This document shows positions 1 through 5,968 of a stretch of 9,615 bases of DNA, piece after piece. Each line of letters opens with the position of its first letter. Positions within the stretch are counted from its first letter, which is position 1. Origin of the DNA: Acidobacteriota bacterium (lineage in GTDB: Bacteria; Acidobacteriota; Vicinamibacteria; Vicinamibacterales; UBA2999); the NCBI GenBank assembly GCA_947465275.1, contig CANIAI010000055.1:1-9615 (forward strand), given 5' to 3'. The position numbers and the translations under genes were made by a program. The notes under the pieces were generated by a model. The model made no database searches. It saw only the letters and a list, made by a program, of their open reading frames with translations, and had not been told where the DNA came from.

Positions 1-79
1 CGGGAGCCCAGACGCGGAAGTCGGTCGCGCCATCGAGGTGTATCTCCGCCCCTATGGGCCGGTGTCGCGGGTTGCTCAT
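1..79 (-). CDS. treZ: N-terminus of probable malto-oligosyltrehalose trehalohydrolase (partial, leaves window)
   Basis: Read on the minus strand from an ATG at 79-77, this gives 26 codons before the window edge. The peptide begins MSNPRHRPIGAE and reaches FRVWAP at residues 20-25. The pairing of R-x-P-x-GAE with FRVWAP is the start of the N-terminal beta-sandwich (CBM48/E-set) domain of GH13 enzymes, and it fits TreZ best. TreZ releases trehalose from maltooligosyl-trehalose in the cytoplasm. A GlgX- or GlgB-like GH13 enzyme is the main alternative. A purine-rich stretch lies just upstream of the ATG. The gene is divergent from truA with 47 bp between the starts. The catalytic domain and any treY/glgX partners lie outside the window, so the call rests on the N-terminal motif alone. 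Confidence 0.6.
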   Translation of the reverse strand, partial: MSNPRHRPIGAEIHLDGATDFRVWAP

Positions 80-106
80 CGGTTCAGCCGTCCCCGACCG
101 TGCAGG

Positions 107-112
107 TATGAT
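107..112 (+). promoter_or_regulatory. Candidate -10 box for truA
   Basis: TATGAT matches the sigma-70 -10 consensus at five of six positions and lies 14 bp upstream of the truA ATG, in the 47-bp divergent gap with the treZ-like gene. No convincing -35 box is seen at the right distance. The transcript leader would be only about 7 nt long, with at best a weak GGGA ribosome-binding site. Assigned by eye only. Confidence 0.3.
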
Positions 113-126
113 GCCGGGAACACGCG

Positions 127-921
127 ATGCGACTGAAACTCACGATCGAATACGCAGGCACCCGGTACCGCGGCTGGCAGATTCAGACGAATGCGCGCAC
201 GGTCCAGGGCGAACTGGCGGGGGCCATTCAGGAAGCCACCGGTCGCACCGACTTCGAGCTCTACGGCTCCGGGCGCACCGACGCCGGCGTCCACGCGCTG
301 GCCCAGGTGGCGCACCTGGACATCGACGGCACCCTGCCGGCCGAGACGCTCCGCCGGCGCGTGAACGAGACACTGCCGTCTGACATCAATGTCCTGCGCG
401 CGGAGGTCGTGCGCCACACCTTCCACGCACGTCACAGCGCGGTGGCCCGCAGCTACCTCTATCACGTGGCCCGCCGGCGGAGCGCGTTCGCGAAGCCGTT
501 CGTCTGGTGGGTACGCGAGCCGCTCGACGTCGAGGCGATGCGCGCGGTGACGCGCGCGCTCGTCGGCACCCACGACTTCCGCGCCTTTTCCGATGACGAT
601 CCCGACGAGAAGTCGACGCGCGTGCAGGTCGAGACCTTCGACGTGCACGAGGACGGCGACCTGCTCCTCGTCCACATCGAGGGGTCGCACTTCATCTGGA
701 AGATGGTGCGGCGCCTGGTCGGCGTGCTCGTCGAGGTTGGCAAGGGGGCGCTCACGGTCGAGGCAGTTATCGACATGCTGCGACACGACTCCGACCTGCC
801 GGCCCGGCTTACGGCGCCGGCCTCGGGGCTCTTCCTCGAGCGCGTCTACTACGAAGGCGATGCCCGTGACCAACCCGTACAGGCGGCTGTCATCGTCAAC
901 GGATGGGCCCCGGGCCGCTGA
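127..921 (+). CDS. truA: tRNA pseudouridine(38-40) synthase TruA
   Basis: This cytoplasmic enzyme converts uridines 38, 39 and 40 in the anticodon arm of many tRNAs to pseudouridine. The 264-residue product is a normal TruA length. It opens with the family signature (LTIEYAGTRYRGWQ) and carries the catalytic loop GSGRTDAGVHA, with the nucleophilic aspartate at D52. Further family landmarks are RSYLYHV near residues 109-115, HDFRAFS in the second half, HFIWKMVRRLVGVLVEVGKG near 200, and FLERVYY near the C-terminus. The usual Asn before MVR in the penultimate motif is Lys here, which is unlikely to abolish activity. The ATG at 127 gives the canonical N-terminus. The gene converges on the secreted-protein gene ending at 935, leaving only 13 bp between stop codons. 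Family assignment is secure. Confidence 0.97.
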   Translation: MRLKLTIEYAGTRYRGWQIQTNARTVQGELAGAIQEATGRTDFELYGSGRTDAGVHALAQVAHLDIDGTLPAETLRRRVNETLPSDINVLRAEVVRHTFHARHSAVARSYLYHVARRRSAFAKPFVWWVREPLDVEAMRAVTRALVGTHDFRAFSDDDPDEKSTRVQVETFDVHEDGDLLLVHIEGSHFIWKMVRRLVGVLVEVGKGALTVEAVIDMLRHDSDLPARLTAPASGLFLERVYYEGDARDQPVQAAVIVNGWAPGR

Positions 922-934
922 CACGCGTCCCGGG

Positions 935-1720
935 TCATTGCGCGCGGCTGAACCGCGTCACGGTGCCGTCCCGCAGCGACAGACAGATGGCATCGGGCCG
1001 GTCTGGTGACACCAACACCCGCCGGGTCCCGAGAAGGCCGCCCTCGGTGAGCGCGAGCCCCTTGAGCGGGATGGCTGTCCCCTCCGCGCGCCAGACGGCG
1101 CCGGCAAAGCCGACCCACACCCCACGGTTGCCCTGCGGCGCCGCGAGCGGCAGCATGACGATCGCGGGCCGCTGCAGCGGCAACGACCCGGCCGCTGGCA
1201 CGGCCGCCGTGGACGCGGCATCGGCGGCTGGCTCGAGGGCGCGAGGGGCCGACGGGCCATCGACGGCAGGGCATCCGCTACGGTCGGACCACGCCTGCCC
1301 TACCGCCCGTGCCGGCGGAGCGCCCGCCATCCCGACGGGGTTCGCCTCGCGACGCTCCGTGTCGACGGCGACCGGGAATGACGGGAGTCGGCTGCCGGAC
1401 GTGCCGGCCAGTGCCCCCTCCCGCAGCCGCTCGAACGGCTGCAGCCACCCGCCGGAGGCCGGCAGCAGCAACTGACTCCATGGCTCGACCGTGGTGTCCG
1501 CGTAGATCGGCACTCCGCCCTGTCGTCCGACCTGCACCATCCGGCCGGGATCGAACGGCACGATCGCGCCGGCCCGGCGGTAGGCCGTATCGCCGAGGAC
1601 CAGTTGGCTCGGGTCGCAGGGCGCCTGTGCGTGTGCGTGAACAGGGAATCCGCTGAGCACCGCAACGGCGGCGAGGGCGGGGACGGTCAGCAGGCTGGCG
1701 TGCGGGCGCGTGCGGCGCAT
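935..1720 (-). CDS. Secreted protein of unknown function, last gene of the copA operon
   Basis: I do not recognise this 261-residue protein. Residues 1-32 look like a Sec signal peptide: a basic start, a hydrophobic Leu/Ala/Val core, then HAHAQA as a likely signal peptidase I site. The mature part begins PCDPSQL but there is no lipobox. Residues 40-115 look well ordered (VPFDPGRMVQVGRQGGVPIYAD, then EPWSQLLLPASGGW). Residues 130-185 are rich in Ala and Pro and look like a linker. The last 80 residues are short beta-like segments (GVWVGFAGAVWRAEG, AICLSLRDGTVTRF). The ATG at 1720 has a good GGAGGT site about 7 nt upstream. It starts 24 bp after the copA stop on the same strand, so co-transcription is likely. 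No Cys- or His-rich copper motif is visible, so a copper role rests on position only. Confidence 0.75.
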   Translation of the reverse strand: MRRTRPHASLLTVPALAAVAVLSGFPVHAHAQAPCDPSQLVLGDTAYRRAGAIVPFDPGRMVQVGRQGGVPIYADTTVEPWSQLLLPASGGWLQPFERLREGALAGTSGSRLPSFPVAVDTERREANPVGMAGAPPARAVGQAWSDRSGCPAVDGPSAPRALEPAADAASTAAVPAAGSLPLQRPAIVMLPLAAPQGNRGVWVGFAGAVWRAEGTAIPLKGLALTEGGLLGTRRVLVSPDRPDAICLSLRDGTVTRFSRAQ

Positions 1721-1744
1721 GGCGGCACCTCCACCCGCTCTGCG

Positions 1745-4165
1745 TCACAAGCGACGTGCCACGTCCACCCGCCTGAGCCGCAGGCTGTTGCTCACCACGC
1801 TGAACGAGCTCAGCGCCATCGCCGCGCTGGCGACCACCGGGCTCAGCAGGATGCCCCACCTGGGATAGAGCGCCCCGGCGGCTACGGGAATGCCGACCAC
1901 GTTGTAGGCGAAGGCCCAGAACAGGTTCTGGCGCATCGTGCGCATCGTCAGCCGGGACAGGCGAATGGCGACGCCGAGTGCGCGCAGGTCACTGCGCATC
2001 AGCGCGATGTCGGCCGCGTCGAGCGCGACGTCCGCGCCGCCGCCGACGGCGACGCCCACGTCAGCCTGCGCGAGCGCCGGCGCGTCGTTGATGCCGTCGC
2101 CGACCATCGCCACCACGGCGCCCCCCGCCTGCAGCCGCCGAATCTCGGCGGCCTTGTCGCCCGGAAGCACCTCGGCGACGACCCGGTCGATCCCGGCCTG
2201 CCTCGCGATCGCCTCAGCGGTGGCACGCCGGTCCCCGGTGAGCATCACGACGTCGAGGCCGTCCGCGCGCAGCGTGTCGACCGCCTCACGCGACGTGGCG
2301 CGCAGCGGGTCCGAGAGGCCGAGCAGGCCGGCGACCTGTCCCGACACCCCGACGAAGACCGGCGTCTGCCCGGACGCGGCCAGCGCCACGGCACGGTCGG
2401 CCCATGCCGGCGACACGTCGACGGCTTGCAGGCGCAGCCAGTCGGCCGTGCCGACGACGACCGGACGGCCGTCCACGCGCGCGGCGACGCCCCGCCCGGC
2501 CTCGCTGACGAAGTCGATGGCCGGCGGCAGCGTGATCCCCTGCCCCTCGGCGTGCGCGACGACGGTCTCGGCCAACGGATGCGCCGAGAGCCGCTCGACG
2601 GCGCCGGCGTCGCGCAGCAGGTCGAGCGTCGGGACGCCCTCGGCGGCCTCCACGGCCGTGACCTGCGGGCGCCCTTCGGTGAGCGTGCCGGTCTTGTCGA
2701 GGACGACAGTCGAGACTTCCCCCGCGCGTTGCAGCGCCTCCCCGCCCTTCACCAGGATGCCGAGCTCACCGCCACGGCCGGTGGCCACCATCACGGCGGT
2801 CGGCACCGCGAGTCCCATCGCGCAGGGGCACGCGATGATCAGCACCGCCACCGCCGCCGCCAGTCCGCGTACCGCGGCGCCATCCCCGCCCAGCAGCCAC
2901 CAGGCCACGAAGGTGACGGCACTGATCGTCATCACGGTCGGGACGAAGACCGCACTGACGCGGTCGGCGAGTTGCTGGATGGGCGCGCGTGACGCCTGCG
3001 CGTCGCGCATGAAGCGGACGATCTGCGCGAGGGTCCCGTCGGGACCGACGGTCGTCGCCTGCATCTCGATCGCGCCGGTGCGGTTGAGGGTGCCGCCGGT
3101 CACGCGCTCCCCCGCCGTGCGCGTCACCGGCATCGACTCGCCGGTCAACATCGACTCGTCGACGCTGGTGGTCCCCGAGATGACCTCGCCGTCCACCGGC
3201 ACGCGCTCGCCCGGGCGGACGAGCAGGCGGTCTCCGCTCCGTACCTGCTCCACCGGTACGTCGACCGTCGCCGTTCCCGCGACCCGATGCACGACCGCCG
3301 GCTGCAGCGCGACAAGCCCACGGATCGCGGCGGCGCTCTGCCCGCGCGCGCGGGCCTCGAGGGTCCGGCCGACCAGGACCAGCGCGATGATCAGGACGAC
3401 CGCCTCGTAGTAGACGTCGGGCGTGAGTCCCGCCGCGACCAGCCACCCGGGCCAGAGGGTGACGACCAGCGAGTAGAGGAACGCGGCGCCCGTGCCGACG
3501 GCGACGAGCGTGTTCATGTCGGGCACGCCGTGCCACAGGGCCCGCAGGCCGTGCGTGTAGAACTGGCGCCCGGCCCAGGCGACGACCACCGCCGTGATCG
3601 CGAGCAGCGTCCAGGTGAGCGTGGTCCACGAGAGCTGATAGAGCCAGGGCACCATCGCGCGCAGGGCCGGCGTCATCCGCTGCATCGTCCACTGCATGAA
3701 CGGGTCGGCCGTCGTGCCGGCATGGCCGGCGGCCGCGTGCCCGAGGCCCCCGGCCCCGGACTCCGCAGCCAGGCTCGCGGCCAGGGCCGGCGCGAGTTCC
3801 ATGAGCGGCATCGACAGCACCATCGCCAGCACCCCGAGCGCGCCGGCGACGATCGCGCGGAGACGCGTCTGGCGATACTCCTCGTCCTGGAGGGCGTCGC
3901 GATCCTGCTGTGCCGCGATGGCGGTCTGTTCGGCGGGCGGCAGCTGCGCGCCGTAGCCGATGGTGGTGACGCGATCGATGAGTTGGGGGAGGGCGACGAC
4001 GCCGGGGTCGAAGATGACCCGGGCCTGGCCCGTCATGAGGTTGACCGAGGCGTCCGCCACGCCAGGCGTCCGCGTCAGCACGCGCTGGACGTTCGCCTGG
4101 CAGGCGGCGCAGGTCATCCCGCTGATCGTGAGATCGGCGGTCTGGTGGACGGCAGGTTCTGCCAC
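1745..4165 (-). CDS. copA: Cu+-exporting P1B-1-type ATPase CopA
   Basis: This inner-membrane pump uses ATP to export Cu+ from the cytoplasm. The 806-residue product has one N-terminal heavy-metal-binding domain with GMTCAAC at 16-22. Membrane helices follow at about 104-125, 177-199, 219-238 and 251-267. The actuator domain has TGES at 341-344. The helix-6 transport motif CPC is at 446-448. The phosphorylation site is D490 in DKTGT, the nucleotide-domain His-Pro pair is H529-P530, and GDGINDAP is at 689-696. The helix-7 YN (754-755) and helix-8 MxxSS (783-787) signatures mark the Cu+/Ag+ subgroup rather than Zn/Cd pumps. The external loop at 134-166 contains two His and three Met. Translation begins at GTG (4165-4163); a GGAG lies about 16 nt upstream, a little far, so the start is less certain than the family. 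It lies 22 bp after the DinB-like gene, with no copper sensor or chaperone nearby. Confidence 0.96.
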   Translation of the reverse strand: MAEPAVHQTADLTISGMTCAACQANVQRVLTRTPGVADASVNLMTGQARVIFDPGVVALPQLIDRVTTIGYGAQLPPAEQTAIAAQQDRDALQDEEYRQTRLRAIVAGALGVLAMVLSMPLMELAPALAASLAAESGAGGLGHAAAGHAGTTADPFMQWTMQRMTPALRAMVPWLYQLSWTTLTWTLLAITAVVVAWAGRQFYTHGLRALWHGVPDMNTLVAVGTGAAFLYSLVVTLWPGWLVAAGLTPDVYYEAVVLIIALVLVGRTLEARARGQSAAAIRGLVALQPAVVHRVAGTATVDVPVEQVRSGDRLLVRPGERVPVDGEVISGTTSVDESMLTGESMPVTRTAGERVTGGTLNRTGAIEMQATTVGPDGTLAQIVRFMRDAQASRAPIQQLADRVSAVFVPTVMTISAVTFVAWWLLGGDGAAVRGLAAAVAVLIIACPCAMGLAVPTAVMVATGRGGELGILVKGGEALQRAGEVSTVVLDKTGTLTEGRPQVTAVEAAEGVPTLDLLRDAGAVERLSAHPLAETVVAHAEGQGITLPPAIDFVSEAGRGVAARVDGRPVVVGTADWLRLQAVDVSPAWADRAVALAASGQTPVFVGVSGQVAGLLGLSDPLRATSREAVDTLRADGLDVVMLTGDRRATAEAIARQAGIDRVVAEVLPGDKAAEIRRLQAGGAVVAMVGDGINDAPALAQADVGVAVGGGADVALDAADIALMRSDLRALGVAIRLSRLTMRTMRQNLFWAFAYNVVGIPVAAGALYPRWGILLSPVVASAAMALSSFSVVSNSLRLRRVDVARRL

Positions 4166-4187
4166 ACCAGTACTGTAGCGCCTCCGG

Positions 4188-4772
4188 CTACATGCCGCCG
4201 CGGGCGCTGGCGGGCGGCGTGACGCCGTTCAGGCGGAGGTACACCGCCATCTGGCCGTAGATGTCCTGGGTGTGGCCGACCAGCCCGTAGATCAGGCGGA
4301 TACGGCTCGCCTGCGTCCCCATGAAGGGCGGCGGCGTGACACGTTCGGTGAGCTGCGCGTCCGAGAACTCCTTCGTGAGTGCTTCACCGTATTCCATCGA
4401 CTGGCGCAGCGCGGCGACCACGTCGGCCTTCGACTTGGCCATCATGTTGATGGCCGGCGCGGGCGTCTTCCCCTTCAGCGTGCCGAACAGGAACCCATTC
4501 ACCTGCACCACGTGCATGACCTGCTCACCGAACGTGCGCTGGGCCGGGGTCGACTTGTAGTCGAACTTGTCGGCCGGCATGGCGTCGGCGGCCGCGACCA
4601 TCTGCTCCCTCAGCGCCGTCCAGTCGGCCTGCACGTCGCCGGCGAGCGACGTGATGGTGGGAGCCGTCGGCGGCGGTCCGCCGCCACGCCGTCCCTGCCC
4701 CTGCGCGAATGCCGACGACGCGAGCCCGCAAACGAGCACCGCCGCCACTACTCCACGACCCAGACCGCTCAT
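4188..4772 (-). CDS. Secreted DinB-like four-helix protein, first gene of the copA operon
   Basis: The 194-residue product has a signal peptide at residues 1-24 (hydrophobic core, SSAFAQ cleavage region), then a short Gly/Pro-rich linker and a DinB-superfamily helical domain from about residue 40 to 184. Supporting features are MHVVQVNGFLFG with H87 in the second helix, and GHTQDIYGQMAVYLRLNGVTPP near the end with H167. Many DinB proteins bind a metal through three His, two of them in an HxxxH pair. Here the residue four after H167 is Ile, so one ligand appears to be missing. Such proteins are metal-dependent transferases or of unknown role, and the substrate here is unknown. The ATG at 4772 was chosen because AGGAGG lies 5 nt upstream and the signal peptide starts there; the frame stays open further upstream without support. 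copA begins 22 bp downstream. Confidence 0.85.
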   Translation of the reverse strand: MSGLGRGVVAAVLVCGLASSAFAQGQGRRGGGPPPTAPTITSLAGDVQADWTALREQMVAAADAMPADKFDYKSTPAQRTFGEQVMHVVQVNGFLFGTLKGKTPAPAINMMAKSKADVVAALRQSMEYGEALTKEFSDAQLTERVTPPPFMGTQASRIRLIYGLVGHTQDIYGQMAVYLRLNGVTPPASARGGM

Positions 4773-4777
4773 GCGCT

Positions 4778-4783
4778 CCTCCT
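4778..4783 (-). promoter_or_regulatory. Ribosome-binding site fixing the DinB-like gene start
   Basis: On the minus strand AGGAGG is a perfect Shine-Dalgarno core, 5 nt before the ATG at 4772. The reading frame stays open for another 100 codons upstream, so this site, with the signal peptide beginning at the same ATG, decides the start. Confidence 0.75.
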
Positions 4784-4803
4784 CGATCCCCACAGGACCG
4801 TCG

Positions 4804-4844
4804 CCCGGTCGTCCTCGCCGCCTTCTGCGGCGCGCGCGACCGGG
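4804..4844 (-). repeat. Inverted repeat in the leader of the DinB-copA operon
   Basis: CCCGGTCG (4804-4811) pairs with CGACCGGG (4837-4844), and inside it GCCGC (4817-4821) pairs with GCGGC (4827-4831). The result is a stem of 8 plus 5 bp with a 5x5 internal loop and a 5-nt terminal loop. It would lie in the 5' leader of the operon if the promoter at 4863-4891 is right. A second, mutually exclusive hairpin (4796-4800 with 4806-4810) uses part of the same arm. Confidence 0.45.
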
Positions 4845-4862
4845 ACATCCACCGCTTACTCT

Positions 4863-4891
4863 GCCATAGCTGCGCCCGCGCGGATAGTCAG
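4863..4891 (-). promoter_or_regulatory. Candidate sigma-70 promoter of the DinB-copA-unknown operon
   Basis: On the minus strand a -35 box CTGACT (4891-4886) and a -10 box TATGGC (4868-4863) are separated by exactly 17 bp. The match is 4/6 and 3/6 to consensus. Initiation would be near 4856, giving a leader of about 85 nt. The spacing is not the 19-20 bp expected of a MerR/CueR-controlled promoter, and no CueR-type dyad is seen. Weak, by-eye assignment. Confidence 0.3.
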
Positions 4892-4925
4892 CGCCTGTGC
4901 GCGGCGGGAAGGGGCGTGAGCCCTG

Positions 4926-4934
4926 TGCTAGGCT
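4926..4934 (+). promoter_or_regulatory. Candidate extended -10 element of the first MBL gene
   Basis: TGCTAGGCT fits the extended -10 pattern TGnTAnnnT and ends 7 bp before the ATG at 4942. Initiation would fall at or within a base or two of the ATG, so the mRNA would be leaderless. In agreement, no Shine-Dalgarno sequence precedes that ATG. Confidence 0.3.
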
Positions 4935-4941
4935 GGCGCGC

Positions 4942-5901
4942 ATGACACGACTCATCGTTGCCGGCGCGCTCGTCGCCGCGGCCTCCGCTGCCGCGCTCGT
5001 CGCGCAGCAGTTCCCGCTGAAGCAGGCCGTCGAGGTGCTGAAGGAAGGCCCGGCGCGCATCGACAAGGTCAAGGAGGGGCTCTACGTCGTCCGCGGCCCG
5101 TTCGTCGCCTGCGCGACGCGCGGCTGCCGCCCGAACGGACCGGACGACAAGCTGATCCACGAAGCCGGCGACGTGGCGGTGCGGGTTACGCCGGCCGGAC
5201 TCATCGTCATCGACGACAAGTACCCGGAGTTCGTCCCCGAGGTGCTGGCGAGGATCAAGGACGTCTCGCCGCTCCCGATCAAGTACCTGCTGAACAGCCA
5301 CCATCACGGGGACCACGCGAGCGGCAACATCCGGATCCGCGAGATGGGCGTCGACATCATCGGCCACCGGAACATCCGCGAGAACTTCCTGCGGATCAAG
5401 CAGCCGGGCGAGCCGAACATCACCTTCGCCGACAACGCCGCGGTCTATCTCGGCGGCGTCGAGGTGCAGCTGATGTGGATGGGCCGCGGCCACACCAACG
5501 GCGACACGGTCATCTACTTCCCCGACCTGAAGACGGTGCACACGGGTGACCTGATCATCGACGCGATGCCGGTGATCGACTACGGCGCCGGCGGCAGCGC
5601 GGTCGACTTCCTGACCACCATCGACAACCTGCTGAAGGTCGACTTCGACACGATGATCCCCGGCCACGGCCGGATCATGAACAAGGACGAGGTGCGCGCC
5701 TACCGCGTGCGCTTCGGCGAGATGAACACGCGGATGCGGGACGCCATCCGCCGGGGGGCGACGAAGGCCGACTTCGACAGTCTCGACAAGACGCGGGCGC
5801 AGCTGAAGCTGGTCGATCTCGGGTGGGACAACTCGGTGAGCACCACCGCGTGGTACTCGAGCATCAACGCCTACTACGACGAGATCGCCCGGCAGCCGTA
5901 G
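4942..5901 (+). CDS. Secreted metallo-beta-lactamase-fold hydrolase
   Basis: The 319-residue product starts with a signal peptide (about residues 1-22, ending near ALVAQQ) and is a complete MBL-fold enzyme acting outside the cytoplasm. All ligands of a two-metal site are visible: H120-x-H122-x-D124-H125 in LNSHHHGDHASGN, H184 in GRGHTNGD, D203 in HTGDLI and H242 in PGHGR. An Asp at the fourth motif, where true subclass B1/B2 beta-lactamases have Cys, points to a general hydrolase (glyoxalase II/SoxH-like branch). The substrate cannot be read from the sequence. C57 and C62 may form a disulfide. The ATG at 4942 was preferred over an in-frame GTG at 4897 because the signal peptide begins there. 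It is divergent from the DinB-copA operon and tail to tail with its EF-hand-bearing paralogue. Confidence 0.92.
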   Translation: MTRLIVAGALVAAASAAALVAQQFPLKQAVEVLKEGPARIDKVKEGLYVVRGPFVACATRGCRPNGPDDKLIHEAGDVAVRVTPAGLIVIDDKYPEFVPEVLARIKDVSPLPIKYLLNSHHHGDHASGNIRIREMGVDIIGHRNIRENFLRIKQPGEPNITFADNAAVYLGGVEVQLMWMGRGHTNGDTVIYFPDLKTVHTGDLIIDAMPVIDYGAGGSAVDFLTTIDNLLKVDFDTMIPGHGRIMNKDEVRAYRVRFGEMNTRMRDAIRRGATKADFDSLDKTRAQLKLVDLGWDNSVSTTAWYSSINAYYDEIARQP

Positions 5902-5917
5902 CGGGCCGGGAGCGTGA

Positions 5918-5949
5918 CGCGGGCCGCCGGTGTTCACCGGCCGCCCGCG
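5918..5949. terminator. Strong bidirectional hairpin between convergent MBL genes
   Basis: A 15-bp inverted repeat (5918-5932 with 5935-5949) has a single C-C mismatch and an almost absent loop (TT). It lies 17 bp after the first MBL stop and 19 bp before the stop of the convergent one. No T-tract follows on either strand, so it is either a GC-rich terminator of the kind seen in high-GC bacteria or a 3'-end stabiliser for both messages. Confidence 0.65.
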
Positions 5950-5968
5950 CCGCACGGCCCTGGCGAGG

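Noticed and set aside
2..136. Plus-strand open frame entering from the left edge and ending just inside truA
   Set aside because: It looked like the tail of an upstream gene, but the opposite strand gives a recognisable GH13 N-terminus from an ATG, which explains the stretch better.
76..924. Long open frame antisense to truA (about 282 codons)
   Set aside because: It mirrors truA, which has full family motifs. Its translation is Arg/Val/Asp/His-rich with no recognisable motif, as expected for the shadow of a high-GC gene.
905..934. CCCGGG repeated at 909-914 and 929-934 between the convergent truA and unknown-protein stops
   Set aside because: A 6-bp stem with a 14-nt loop and no T-run is weak, and CCCGGG is self-complementary, so the match is easily chance in GC-rich DNA.
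1604..4222. Several plus-strand open frames opposite copA
   Set aside because: All P-type ATPase motifs are on the minus strand. These frames give Arg/Ala/Ser- or Asp/His-rich sequence without motifs.
4773..4941. Search for a CueR or CsoR/CopY operator upstream of the DinB-copA operon
   Set aside because: No 19-20 bp spaced promoter with a CueR-type dyad and no CopY-type box was found; the only candidate promoter has 17-bp spacing.
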